DNA from: CAG-238 sp934277695
GTDB taxonomy: Bacteria; Bacillota; Clostridia; Peptostreptococcales; Anaerovoracaceae
Assembly: GCA_934277695.1 (NCBI GenBank)
Contig: CAKQVG010000002.1
Location: 186,001 to 250,000, forward strand
Length of the DNA: 64,000 nt
Direction: 5' to 3'
A program made the position numbers and the translations under genes. Below are positions 51,568 to 60,866 of the stretch, one piece after another (position 1 is the stretch's first letter; every line of letters begins with the position of its first letter). The notes beneath the pieces were generated by a model that made no database searches, was not told where the DNA came from, and was given only the letters and a program-made list of their open reading frames with translations.

Positions 51568-52521
51568 ATGATACAACCAAGAGAAATACCGGTGTATTTG
51601 TTTACCGGATTTTTGGAGTCGGGAAAAACCACTTTTATACAGGAAACTCTGGAAGACCCTGCGTTCAACGAGGGACAGAAGACGCTGCTTCTTGTGTGCG
51701 AAGAAGGAGAAATCGAGTATTCGCCGATTAAGTTTGCGTCCTCCAATGTAAAGATTGTGACAGTTGACGAAGAGGAAGAACTTACGGGAGAGTTTTTACA
51801 GAAACTCCAGGATGAAATCGGATTTGAAAGGGTTGTCTGCGAGTTCAACGGCATGTGGTCGCTCGACAGCCTGTACAGCAGCATGCCGGACGGATGGACG
51901 GTTTATCAGGAAATGAGTTTTGCGGATGCAAGAACCTATCTGACCTATAACCAGAATATGAGAAACCTCACGGTGGACAAGCTGAAATCCACGGAGACGA
52001 TTGTTTTCAAGCATTTTACGCATGACATGGACAAGATGGCGTACCACAAAATCGTGCGCGCAATCAACCGCCGCTGCGACATCATTTACGAATACGGCCC
52101 GAACAATATCGAAATTGATAATATCGAAGATCCGCTTCCGTTTGATATCAATGCGGACATCATCGAAATCGGCGACAAAGACTATGCGATGTGGTATGCG
52201 GACATGAACGACGAAGAAGCAAAGTACTACGGCAAAACCGTTAAATTCAAGGGCAGAAGCCTTTTGGGAGGTGGTCTCAAGGACGATGAATTCGTCATCG
52301 GAAGACATATCATGACTTGCTGCGTGGAGGATATCCAGTTCGGAGGACTTGTCGCAAAATACGCGGACGCGCAGTCCCTGGATCACGGCGGATGGGTGGA
52401 AATGACCGCCAAAATCGAGCGCGAGTACAACGATATGTACCAGAGCGAAGGCCCTGTATACCATGTAATCGAAGTGAAGAAGACGACGCCGCCTGAAGAA
52501 GAGGTTGCGACATTCTATTAA
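51568..52521 (+). CDS. CobW-like GTPase lacking CxCC, with DUF1980-like C-terminus
   Basis: A 317-residue protein. The N-terminal G3E GTPase domain has YLFTGFLESGKTTFIQETL, but the following LVCEEGEIEYSPI lacks the CxCC zinc-binding motif of its neighbour. The C-terminal 110 residues (GRSLLGGGLKDDEFVIGRH, MTCCVEDIQFGGLVA, WVEMTAKIEREYND) resemble the DUF1980/TIGR03943 (YcgQ-like) C-terminal domain, found in membrane partners of COG0523 proteins. It follows the His-rich GTPase by 15 bases. Probable metallochaperone partner, GTPase activity uncertain. Confidence 0.78.
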   Translation: MIQPREIPVYLFTGFLESGKTTFIQETLEDPAFNEGQKTLLLVCEEGEIEYSPIKFASSNVKIVTVDEEEELTGEFLQKLQDEIGFERVVCEFNGMWSLDSLYSSMPDGWTVYQEMSFADARTYLTYNQNMRNLTVDKLKSTETIVFKHFTHDMDKMAYHKIVRAINRRCDIIYEYGPNNIEIDNIEDPLPFDINADIIEIGDKDYAMWYADMNDEEAKYYGKTVKFKGRSLLGGGLKDDEFVIGRHIMTCCVEDIQFGGLVAKYADAQSLDHGGWVEMTAKIEREYNDMYQSEGPVYHVIEVKKTTPPEEEVATFY

Positions 52522-52550
52522 ACAAAAAACATAGAACGGGAGGAAAACTG

Positions 52551-54899
52551 ATGACAGTATCAAAAGACTATTTGCAGAAGATGGACGCGTACTGGCGGGC
52601 AGCCAATTACCTGTCGGCGGCACAGCTTTATCTGCTGGAGAATCCGCTTTTGAGAGAGCCGCTGCGTAAGGAGCACATCAAGAAAAAGATTGTCGGACAC
52701 TGGGGAACCGTGCCCGGACAAAATTTTGTCTATGTGCATATGAACCGTGCGATCAAAGAATTCGGGCTCAACATGATTTATTTGTCGGGACCGGGACACG
52801 GCGGGAACTTTTTCGTGTCGAACGCCTACCTCGAAGGCACCTACAGCGAAGTATATCCGAATGTAGGGGAGGACGAAGAAGGGCTGAAGAGGCTTTGCAA
52901 GCAATTTTCTTTCCCGGGAGGAATCTCAAGCCATGTAGCACCGGAGACTCCGGGCTCTATCAACGAGGGCGGAGAACTCGGCTATTCGCTGGCGCACGCT
53001 TTCGGCGCGGTTTTTGACAATCCTGACCTGATTGCAGCATGCGTTGTCGGGGACGGAGAAGCCGAAACCGGACCGCTTGCGACCGCTTGGCATTCCAACA
53101 AGTTTTTGAGCGCAAAGAACGACGGTGCGGTTCTTCCGATTCTGCACCTGAACGGATACAAAATCAGCAATCCGACGGTGTTCGCAAGAATTTCGCAGCA
53201 GGAGAGAGAATGGTTCTTCAAAGGCTGCGGCTGGAATCCGTATTTCGTAAGCGGAAGCGACCCGATGGAAATGCACGAAAAAATGGCAGAGGCCGTTGAC
53301 AAGTGCATTGCCGAAATCAAAGAAAACCAGAGAAAGGCAAGAGAAGAGGGAGCAGTTGAGCGTCCGATGTGGCCGATGATCATTCTTGAAACGCCGAAAG
53401 GCTGGACAGGACCGAAGATTGTTGACGGAAACCCAATCGAAGGAACTTTCCGCGCGCATCAGGTGCCGATTTCCATGGAAAAGGAAGAGCACCTCGCGCA
53501 GCTTGAAGAATGGCTGAGAAGCTATAGACCGGAAGAACTTTTCGGAGACGATTACCGCCTGATACCGGAGCTTCGCGAACTGGCGCCGGAGGGAGACGCC
53601 CGCATGAGCGCAAATCCGCATACCAACGGCGGAAAACTTCTCAGAGACCTCAGAGTGCCTGATTTTAAAGACTATGCGGTGGAAGTTCCTTATCCGGGCA
53701 GCGTAAAGGCACAGGATATGATGGAACTCGGCGGCTATGTCAGAGATATATTGAAACTTAACAAAGAACATAAAAATTTCCGTATTTTTGGACCGGACGA
53801 GGCGAAATCCAATCGTCTGTATCGGGCTTTTGAAGTCGAAAAGAGAGACTTCCAGGGTGAGATCTACGACTTTGACGAGGATCTTTCCCATGAGGGCAGA
53901 ATCATGGACTCCTACCTGAGCGAGCATATGTGCGAGGGCTGGCTGGAAGGCTATCTGCTGACCGGAAGACACGGCTTCTTTGCAAGCTATGAGTCCTTCA
54001 TCCGTGTCGTAGACTCGATGGTTTCCCAGCACGCAAAATGGCTGAAGGTCTGCAACCAGCTCCCTTGGAGACAGAAGATTGCTTCGCTCAATCTGATTTT
54101 GACTTCGAATGTATGGCAGCAGGATCACAACGGATTCACGCATCAGGACCCGGGAATGCTCGACCATGTTGCAAACAAGAAGGCGGATGTGGTGCGGATG
54201 TACCTGCCGCCGGATGCAAACTGTCTGCTTTCCTGCTTCGATCACTGCATTAAGAGCAAAAACTATGTGAATGTAATCGTCGCATCCAAGCATCCGAGCC
54301 GCCAGTGGCTGACGATGGAGCAGGCGGTCATTCACTGCACGCAGGGAATCGGAATCTGGGACTGGGCAAGCAGCGACCAAGGACAGGAGCCTGACCTTGT
54401 GATGGCTTGCTGCGGAGATACGCCTACGCTGGAAGCTTTAGCGGCTGTGACGATTTTGAGGCAGCATCTGCCGGAGCTCAAAGTCCGCTTCATCAATGTG
54501 GTTGACCTTATGAAGATGGAATCGCACGAAAACCATCCGCACGGTCTGACGGACGATGAATTTGACGCGCTGTTCACGAAGGATAAGCCGGTTGTGTTTG
54601 CTTTTCACGGCTATCCGAAATTGATTCACGAGCTCACGCATGGAAGACACAACGAGCAGAATTTCTTCGTTCACGGTTATCTTGAAGAGGGTACGATTAC
54701 AACTGCGTTTGATATGAGAGTTCAGAACCATATCGACCGCTTCAGCCTCGTAAAGGAAGCGTTGAAGCACCTTCCGCAGCTTGGAAACAAGGCGGGACAC
54801 CTGACGCAGCAGATGAACGACCTTTTGGTAAAGCATAAAAACTATATCGCCGAGTACGGTCAGGATATTCCTGAGGTTCTCGAGTGGGAATGGAAATAA
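52551..54899 (+). CDS. xfp: Xfp phosphoketolase (xylulose-5-P/fructose-6-P)
   Basis: A 782-residue thiamine-diphosphate phosphoketolase, which makes acetyl phosphate. Motifs include GHWGTVPGQNFVYVHMNR, YLSGPGHGGNFFVSNAYLEG, PGSINEGGELGYSLAHAFGA, VVGDGEAETGPLATAWHSNKF (ThDP/Mg site) and the C-terminal DPGMLDHVANKKADVVRMYL, LACCGDTPTLEALAA with HGLTDDEF. Length is normal for the family. It supplies acetyl phosphate for ATP and joins pentose use to acetate formation. Followed closely by the Fe-S aldo/keto reductase. Confidence 0.96.
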   Translation: MTVSKDYLQKMDAYWRAANYLSAAQLYLLENPLLREPLRKEHIKKKIVGHWGTVPGQNFVYVHMNRAIKEFGLNMIYLSGPGHGGNFFVSNAYLEGTYSEVYPNVGEDEEGLKRLCKQFSFPGGISSHVAPETPGSINEGGELGYSLAHAFGAVFDNPDLIAACVVGDGEAETGPLATAWHSNKFLSAKNDGAVLPILHLNGYKISNPTVFARISQQEREWFFKGCGWNPYFVSGSDPMEMHEKMAEAVDKCIAEIKENQRKAREEGAVERPMWPMIILETPKGWTGPKIVDGNPIEGTFRAHQVPISMEKEEHLAQLEEWLRSYRPEELFGDDYRLIPELRELAPEGDARMSANPHTNGGKLLRDLRVPDFKDYAVEVPYPGSVKAQDMMELGGYVRDILKLNKEHKNFRIFGPDEAKSNRLYRAFEVEKRDFQGEIYDFDEDLSHEGRIMDSYLSEHMCEGWLEGYLLTGRHGFFASYESFIRVVDSMVSQHAKWLKVCNQLPWRQKIASLNLILTSNVWQQDHNGFTHQDPGMLDHVANKKADVVRMYLPPDANCLLSCFDHCIKSKNYVNVIVASKHPSRQWLTMEQAVIHCTQGIGIWDWASSDQGQEPDLVMACCGDTPTLEALAAVTILRQHLPELKVRFINVVDLMKMESHENHPHGLTDDEFDALFTKDKPVVFAFHGYPKLIHELTHGRHNEQNFFVHGYLEEGTITTAFDMRVQNHIDRFSLVKEALKHLPQLGNKAGHLTQQMNDLLVKHKNYIAEYGQDIPEVLEWEWK

Positions 54900-54919
54900 G
54901 AGAAAACGGAGGAGAAGCG

Positions 54920-56014
54920 ATGATTCATACGGATTTTAAAGGCGAAAAAATTTCTCAACTCGGTATGGGAACCATGCGGCTTCCGGTTATCAACGGCGTC
55001 GATAAAGACATTGACGAGGAAAAAGCACTCGAAATGTTCGACTATGCGTATAAGCACGGTATCAACTATTTTGATACCGCATGGGGCTACCACGAAGGAA
55101 ATGCCGAAATCGTTGTCGGCAAAGCCCTCAGCCGTTATCCACGCGAGAGCTTCTATTTAACGACGAAATTCCCGGGCTACGACCATAACAATTTCCCGAA
55201 GGTTAAGGAAATTTTCGCAAAACAGCTCGAAAAACTGCAGACAGAGTATTTTGACTTTTATCTGTTCCATAATGTGTGCGAATACAATATCGAAAATTAT
55301 CTGAATCCGGAATTTGGAGTGAAGGAGTATTTGGTGTCGGAACGCGAAGCAGGCAGAATCAAGCATCTGGGCTATTCTGACCACAGCGGAATCGAATGCT
55401 TTAAGCGTTTTCTGGATGCGTACGGCGATGTCGTGGAGTTTTGTCAGATTCAGCTCAACTGGCTTGACTGGGATTTCCAGGAGGCGAAGGAAAAGGTCAG
55501 AATCCTGAATGAAAAGAACATCCCGATTATCGTTATGGAACCGCTCAGAGGCGGAACGCTGGTGGAACCGGCAGGCGGAGCAGACAAGTGCTTCCGCTAC
55601 CTGCAGTCGATTCCGGGAATCGTGACGATTCTGTCAGGCATGTCGAATCTGAAGCAGCTTGAAGAAAACATCAAGATTTTTGAGACAAACGAGCCGATGG
55701 GCGAAGCTGAAAAAGAAGTGCTTTATGAAAAGGCGAAAAAAATGACAAGCGGCGTACCTTGTACCGCTTGCCGTTACTGCACGACCTATTGCCCGATGGA
55801 AATCAATATTCCGTACATGATGAATCAGTATAATCAGATTACCTTTAACCCGGAAGGTCTGTCGTGGTATACGACGATGGCAATCGGCGGCGTGGAAAAG
55901 GGCAAAAAACCTTGGGACTGCCTTTCCTGCGGTGCCTGCAAGGAAGTCTGCCCGCAGCAGATTGACATACCGGGATATCTGGCAAAACTCTCAGCTAAGC
56001 TCAAAGAAGCGTAG
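54920..56014 (+). CDS. Aldo/keto reductase with ferredoxin-type Fe-S domain
   Basis: A 364-residue protein. The AKR barrel (about 1-270) shows QLGMGTMRLPV, NYFDTAWGYHEGN (catalytic Asp/Tyr), KFPGYDHNN and IQLNWLDWD. The C terminus carries cysteine clusters CTACRYCTTYCPMEI and CLSCGACKEVCPQQI, two [4Fe-4S] sites. Such enzymes occur in anaerobes and may couple NAD(P)H or ferredoxin to carbonyl reduction. ATG 54920 follows GGAGGAGAAGCG. Its last 14 bases overlap the convergent aldolase gene. Confidence 0.9.
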   Translation: MIHTDFKGEKISQLGMGTMRLPVINGVDKDIDEEKALEMFDYAYKHGINYFDTAWGYHEGNAEIVVGKALSRYPRESFYLTTKFPGYDHNNFPKVKEIFAKQLEKLQTEYFDFYLFHNVCEYNIENYLNPEFGVKEYLVSEREAGRIKHLGYSDHSGIECFKRFLDAYGDVVEFCQIQLNWLDWDFQEAKEKVRILNEKNIPIIVMEPLRGGTLVEPAGGADKCFRYLQSIPGIVTILSGMSNLKQLEENIKIFETNEPMGEAEKEVLYEKAKKMTSGVPCTACRYCTTYCPMEINIPYMMNQYNQITFNPEGLSWYTTMAIGGVEKGKKPWDCLSCGACKEVCPQQIDIPGYLAKLSAKLKEA

Positions 56015-57200
56015 CTTTTGCGAAATCTTCGAGTTTAACACAATTTTCAAATGCGTGAGGAAGGCTTTCTCCGCATGCAATCATTCCATGATTGGACATA
56101 ATCGCACCGTAGCTGCCGCTAATGGCGGCTGCGGTGTTTTTTATGAGAGCCTTGGTTCCGGGTAATGCGTATTTCGCCAGATTAACCGGGTTTGAAAAGC
56201 CGCATGCTGCATCACCTGCCGGAACCGGCAAGTCCATATGTGCTGCGGCATAAACGCTGCAGTACTTGGAATGCGTGTGAATAACGCCGCCGATCTCCGG
56301 ACGGGTGCGATAGACTTCCGCATGCAGACCTTTCTCTGAAGTAGGTTTCAGACTGCCTTCGTATTCCAGTGTATGAATATTCACTTTAACCATGTCACCC
56401 GCGGAAAGAGTCAGGTAATCGATGCCGGAAGGGGTAACAAGCATGTGCGCTTCATCAAGACGCACGGAAAGATTTCCCCATGTGCCTTGAACCAGACCGC
56501 ACGACACGAGCTTTCTGCCGTAGTCTGCAAGCTGCTGTCTGAGGATATATTCACGGCTTCCGTCATCCTTCATAGGATTTGAGCCGACGTTTGCTTTCGG
56601 CTTGGAATATTTCTTGAGATACACCGTTCGCATGAGCCTGCGTTCGATTGCATTAATATGGTGCGGCGCGCCGATTTTTTCGGTGAGGAGTGTGACTTCG
56701 GCGGATTTTTCCAGGACAGTGAGGGCGACTACCGCCTCTTTCAGGGTACGCCCGACGGTTATGGTATAACCGGTAAGTGTGCCGTCCTCGTTTTTACCGC
56801 TTATAACGAAGCAGCCGGCATTGCTTTTCATAGTCCGCGCAAGATTCGCCGCCGCGCTCTGGATGCCGTTTTGTGCATCGATGAGCGGAGCCTTGGTACC
56901 GATAATTTGTGCCATATCGTCAAGCGACGGAATGAGCGGCTCACCGCGGCGGAGCCACTGCATGCAGAACGGAGTTTGTGCAACAACCGCTGCGTGGATG
57001 TCCTGCTTTCCCTTAGGAAGTTTCGCAAAAGGCAGTTTTTCAATGTCGCTTTCCCCGGCTTCGGAAAGGACACAGCCTTTTTTCGTCGCAAAAACTCCTT
57101 CGGATGTCTCAAGAATGAGACGCGCCAAAGCCCCCGCGTTATATTCCTGCGCCGCAAGCATTTCTGCGGCTTCTTTTATATTTCCATAGATTTTTTCCAT
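56001..57200 (-). CDS. Tandem class II aldolase, N-terminal half degenerate
   Basis: A 399-residue protein made of two class II aldolase/epimerase-like (AraD/FucA-type) halves. The C-terminal half (about 208-399) is intact: GNLSVRLDE, TPSGIDY, TSEKGLHAEVYRTRPEIGGVIHTHSKYC with zinc ligands His308 and His310, and NHGMIACG (His371). The N-terminal half (about 1-190) keeps the frame (DIHAAVVAQTPF, SDIEKLPFAK) but has lost the HTH and HG motifs. GGAGG precedes the start. It is the last gene of the GtrA operon. The substrate is probably a phosphorylated sugar or sugar-acid made by the FGGY kinase. Confidence 0.85.
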   Translation of the reverse strand: MEKIYGNIKEAAEMLAAQEYNAGALARLILETSEGVFATKKGCVLSEAGESDIEKLPFAKLPKGKQDIHAAVVAQTPFCMQWLRRGEPLIPSLDDMAQIIGTKAPLIDAQNGIQSAAANLARTMKSNAGCFVISGKNEDGTLTGYTITVGRTLKEAVVALTVLEKSAEVTLLTEKIGAPHHINAIERRLMRTVYLKKYSKPKANVGSNPMKDDGSREYILRQQLADYGRKLVSCGLVQGTWGNLSVRLDEAHMLVTPSGIDYLTLSAGDMVKVNIHTLEYEGSLKPTSEKGLHAEVYRTRPEIGGVIHTHSKYCSVYAAAHMDLPVPAGDAACGFSNPVNLAKYALPGTKALIKNTAAAISGSYGAIMSNHGMIACGESLPHAFENCVKLEDFAKATLL

Positions 57201-57202
57201 TC

Positions 57203-58750
57203 TTATGCCTCCGTGAAACGCTCGCCGTTTGCTGTTTTGTATGCTTTTTCGAGCGAATGATATACATTTTTGTAATCAGCAAACAGTTTATCGTATATCT
57301 TTGCATTTTCGGGATTAGGATTGTAGCGCTTTTCGATTTTGACAAAGTCCTTCGCCGCGCTGAAACCGGGCAGTTCGCCCAGACCGATGAGGGCAACCAC
57401 CGCTGCGCCGACTGCTCCTGCATTTCGAGGATCGCGCACAACCGCAAAATGCTTTCCTGTAATGTCTGCAATCATCTGCATCCATCCGTCGTCGAGTGCA
57501 CCGCCTCCGATGATGCGGAAATTGTCACAGGAAAAACCGTAATCGTTTTTGTAGTTTTCCAGAATCCAGCGCAGGTTGTAGCCGATGCCTTCGTATACCG
57601 CCCGCATCAAATGCTCTCTGGTGTGAACCATCGTCATGTTGAAGAGTGTGGCTCTTGTGGTGGTGGAGGAAACCGGACAGCGTTCGCCGAGCATCCAAGG
57701 TGTGCAGATAAGGTGATCGCTTCCCGGCGGAATGTTTTGAACGACCTTGTCCATGTAAGCATAAATGCCATCTCCGTATTCTTCTTTTTCGCGTGCAAAA
57801 AACTCATCGCAGAGCCACTGTATGTTCGCACCGGCGGACTCCGTAATTCCTGCAATCAGATTCATTTCCTTATCGGCGGATTGAATCGCTGCCGCACCGT
57901 GTTTGAATTTGTCGGCAGTGCGGCTTGCACATGCAACCCACGCGGATGTACCGAGATAAATGTGAAGGTCACCGTCACCGCACATTCCCGAGCCTACTGC
58001 GGCGGCCTGAACATCATCACAGCCTCCGAGCACAGGGGTTCCTTCAAGAAGCCCCGAATCCTCAGCTGCCTCCTTCGTGACACCGCCTACGATGTCCGTG
58101 CTGCATACGAGAGGGGGGAGTTTTTCCATATCCACACCCGTGAGTTTCATAACGCCGAGCCAGTCCTTTTTCTTCAGGTCAAGACCATAGGAAGAGGCTC
58201 CCGAAAGTTCGGTGACCATTTTCCCGGTCAGCTTGTATTTCAAATATCCGTTAACGTCAAGGATTTTGTGGGTTCTCTTGTAGAGGTCGGGGCGTTCTTC
58301 TTTGAGCCATACGATCTTGGCAATGCAGTCTTTTCCCATAATCGGCGTGCCTGCAGCTAGGGTAAAAATCTTCTTGCCGCCGAGTTTTTTCATGATGCTC
58401 TGTGCTTGCTTTTCCGCCCGGCCGTCAACCCAGGTGATATTGTTGTAGAGCACGCTGCCGTCCTCATCAACCGGGATGATTCCCTGTGCCTGCGTCGAAA
58501 AGACAACCCCTTTGATAGAAGCCGGATCAATCTTGTTTTCCGAAATGATGCGCCGGCTTGCCTTTGCTACCGCATTCCAGTAATCCTCGGGATTTTGCTC
58601 AACCCATGCGGGATTCGGATAAAAGGTAGGGTAAGCTTCAACTGCCGTCGCACAGATGTTGCCGCTGTAATCGACCAAAACAGCCTTGTCGGAACTTGTA
58701 CCCATATCATGTGCGAGAATATAACGTGCTTCTCTTGCTTCGCTGTTCAT
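57203..58750 (-). CDS. FGGY-family carbohydrate kinase
   Basis: A 515-residue xylulokinase-like kinase: LAHDMGTSSDKAVLVDYSG (phosphate-1 motif), EQNPEDYWNAV, CDDVQAAAVGSGMCGDGD, LGTSAWVA and the FGGY signature region RATLFNMTMVHTREHLMRAV, then RIIGGGALDDGWMQM. Substrate specificity in this family cannot be read reliably from sequence. The start has AAAGGA. Two bases separate it from the aldolase, so the kinase product probably feeds the aldolase. Confidence 0.88.
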   Translation of the reverse strand: MNSEAREARYILAHDMGTSSDKAVLVDYSGNICATAVEAYPTFYPNPAWVEQNPEDYWNAVAKASRRIISENKIDPASIKGVVFSTQAQGIIPVDEDGSVLYNNITWVDGRAEKQAQSIMKKLGGKKIFTLAAGTPIMGKDCIAKIVWLKEERPDLYKRTHKILDVNGYLKYKLTGKMVTELSGASSYGLDLKKKDWLGVMKLTGVDMEKLPPLVCSTDIVGGVTKEAAEDSGLLEGTPVLGGCDDVQAAAVGSGMCGDGDLHIYLGTSAWVACASRTADKFKHGAAAIQSADKEMNLIAGITESAGANIQWLCDEFFAREKEEYGDGIYAYMDKVVQNIPPGSDHLICTPWMLGERCPVSSTTTRATLFNMTMVHTREHLMRAVYEGIGYNLRWILENYKNDYGFSCDNFRIIGGGALDDGWMQMIADITGKHFAVVRDPRNAGAVGAAVVALIGLGELPGFSAAKDFVKIEKRYNPNPENAKIYDKLFADYKNVYHSLEKAYKTANGERFTEA

Positions 58751-58785
58751 ATTGCAATCCTTTCTCTAATTACGACCAAAAGATT

Positions 58786-60327
58786 TTATTTGCTGCATTT
58801 ATTCGTTTTGACCACCTGCTTGAATACATTTTCAAAGCGGTTCAAGGCTTCATCTATGATTTCATCCGTGTCTGCCATGGATGTGTAAAGTCTGCTGCCT
58901 GCGAGCGTTACGATTCCGTTTGCCATATATGCAGCGCCCATTCTTTCCATGGAATCCTTGCGTTCGTACATCATATCCTTGTTCTTAAGCAGGCCAATCG
59001 CAGATTTTGCAAGGCTGAAGGAGGAAAAATCAAAACTCATTGCACCGGTGCATTCGAGGTGAACGATGCTGCCTTGGTTATAGGCAACGAAAGGAAGTCC
59101 GTATCTTTCGATGAGTTCCTTCAGTCCGTCGGCAAGCCTGTCTCCTGCGCGGCCTGCGATTTCACATGCGCCCGTGCGGGCAATCTCGCAAATTGCCGTG
59201 TATCCTGCAAGTGCCGAAAGAGGGTTTGCCGCCAGAGTGCCGCCCACGTAAGCTCTGTGCTTGCCGCTTGCAAGCCCTGCTGCCATGAGCTGTGCATATT
59301 CTTTCTTGCCGCCTACGCCGCCTGCCGCAGGGTATCCGCCGGCAACGATTTTTCCGAAAACGGTGAGATCCGGCACGACATCAAACAGTCCTTGAGCACC
59401 GGACAGTCCGACACGGAAACCGGTAACAACTTCATCGAAGATGAGTAAAGCCCCGTACTTGTCGCAAAGCGCACGCACTCCCTTGTTGTAGTCAAAAGCA
59501 ACCGGACGGGTTCCGCTTTCCGGACCGACTGGTTCCACGATAACCGCAGCCGTACCGCCCTTTAATTTATTTCTGCGGAGCATTCCCTCAAGCATGTTGA
59601 GATCGTTTGGCCGCACTTCGTCCGTTTTTCCGTAAGCAGAGCCCGGTATGCCGTGCGATTCAAGCAGTCCGCGGCTTCCCGGAATTTTGAGTCCGTATAC
59701 CATCTGATCCGACCAGCCGTGGTATGCACCACCGATTTTGATGATGCGCTTGTGGCCGGTTGCGATGCGGGCAATACGCAGTGCCGCCATGACGGATTCG
59801 GTTCCGCTCCCAAGCATACGGAACATTTCGACATTCGGCATATGCTTGTTGATTTCTTTCGCGATCAGAAGCTCGGCTTCGTGCAGGAGGCCGGTAACAG
59901 GGCCGCAGGTATCAAGCAGCTCGGTAACGGCCTTCCGAATCGGTTCGTAATTGCTTCCAAGGATTGTAGGACCGCCCGCCTGCAGAAAATCAATATACTC
60001 GTTGCCGTCCTGATCATATAGATATGCACCCGAAGCCTTTGAAAAAGCAACCGGGAACGGCTTGTTAAATGCAAGATTATGCTGAACTCCGCCCGGAATG
60101 TAATCCTTTGCTTCTTCGTAGATTGCCCTTGATTTTTTACATTTTTCATCGTAATACTTCAGAATGGTGTTTTCGTAATAATCATCGTTTACCTCCCAGA
60201 CAGGCTGCCCGGTAAGGTTGGAAAGTTTCTTGTTTATTTCCTGCGGATCGTCCCAGCGGAAAATGCCGGAGCCGTTTATGCCGGAAGTCGTATTTTCTTG
60301 TGTTGTTTTTTCTTCGTTTATGTTCAT
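58786..60327 (-). CDS. Class III aminotransferase (GSAM/omega type)
   Basis: A 513-residue PLP enzyme of the glutamate-1-semialdehyde/omega-aminotransferase group: GSGTESVMAALRIAR, HGWSDQMVYG, LIFDEVVTGFRVG, and FGKIVAGGYPAAGGVGGKK with the Schiff-base Lys. It is longer than hemL proteins (about 430), with an N-terminal extension (about 60 residues). The operon partners are a kinase and an aldolase, so it more likely acts on an amino-sugar or amino-aldehyde than in heme synthesis. It overlaps TetR by four bases. Confidence 0.85.
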   Translation of the reverse strand: MNINEEKTTQENTTSGINGSGIFRWDDPQEINKKLSNLTGQPVWEVNDDYYENTILKYYDEKCKKSRAIYEEAKDYIPGGVQHNLAFNKPFPVAFSKASGAYLYDQDGNEYIDFLQAGGPTILGSNYEPIRKAVTELLDTCGPVTGLLHEAELLIAKEINKHMPNVEMFRMLGSGTESVMAALRIARIATGHKRIIKIGGAYHGWSDQMVYGLKIPGSRGLLESHGIPGSAYGKTDEVRPNDLNMLEGMLRRNKLKGGTAAVIVEPVGPESGTRPVAFDYNKGVRALCDKYGALLIFDEVVTGFRVGLSGAQGLFDVVPDLTVFGKIVAGGYPAAGGVGGKKEYAQLMAAGLASGKHRAYVGGTLAANPLSALAGYTAICEIARTGACEIAGRAGDRLADGLKELIERYGLPFVAYNQGSIVHLECTGAMSFDFSSFSLAKSAIGLLKNKDMMYERKDSMERMGAAYMANGIVTLAGSRLYTSMADTDEIIDEALNRFENVFKQVVKTNKCSK

Positions 60328-60866
60328 AATGTTACCCCCTCGTATTGATCGGTTATAATCGCAAAAAGACTGCGAAATTCATCTTTCATTTTTTCTGCAT
60401 CGAAAGGCAGAAGATTGATATGATAATGGCTGATGAGCCCCAGATATGCGCCCATTACGGAAACCGCAAGTTCTTCCCTGCCGCCGAAAGCACTGCATAC
60501 CGTGTGCTCGATGCACGCGATGGGATTATTCTCTTCGCGGCTCAGGACAGCATTTTGAATCAGCTGCGTTGCCAGAAGCGGGTAGGCAGCGGTATCATCG
60601 ATAAGCTTGTCGAAAAGTGCAAGGACTTTTTCCTTCCCGCAGATCCCTGTATTGTCAAAATATTCGGTCAAATCCTCGATTTCCTGTGAAAAAATCGCAA
60701 GCATGAGTTCTTTCGTTCCGCCGAAGTAGTTAAAAACCGTCGTGCGGCACACTCCGGCTTCATCGGCAATTTGTTTGAAGCTTACGTTCTCTACGCCGTA
60801 TCGCTCGAAAAGACCTTTGGCTGCGTGCATGATTTTTTGTTTGTTTTTTTCTTTCACGGCAGACAT
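60324..60866 (-). CDS. TetR-family regulator
   Basis: A 180-residue regulator: HTH (KIMHAAKGLFERYGVENVSF, DEAGVCRTTVFNYFGG) at residues 12-54, then a helical ligand domain (about 80-175). It sits within the operon and overlaps the GtrA gene (TGATG). The 36-bp palindrome at 61361-61396 upstream of the operon is the obvious candidate operator, giving autoregulation. Confidence 0.9.
   Translation of the reverse strand: MSAVKEKNKQKIMHAAKGLFERYGVENVSFKQIADEAGVCRTTVFNYFGGTKELMLAIFSQEIEDLTEYFDNTGICGKEKVLALFDKLIDDTAAYPLLATQLIQNAVLSREENNPIACIEHTVCSAFGGREELAVSVMGAYLGLISHYHINLLPFDAEKMKDEFRSLFAIITDQYEGVTL

Noticed and set aside
52926..54380. 484-codon minus-strand frame opposite phosphoketolase
   Set aside because: No recognisable motifs or ribosome site; shadow of the highly expressed xfp gene.
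57257..58360. 367-codon plus-strand frame opposite the FGGY kinase
   Set aside because: Antisense to a gene with intact kinase motifs; no family resemblance.
58786..60327. hemL (glutamate-1-semialdehyde aminomutase) feeding the cobalamin island
   Set aside because: Too long, lies in a TetR-kinase-aldolase operon, and no hemA/B/C/D genes are in the window.
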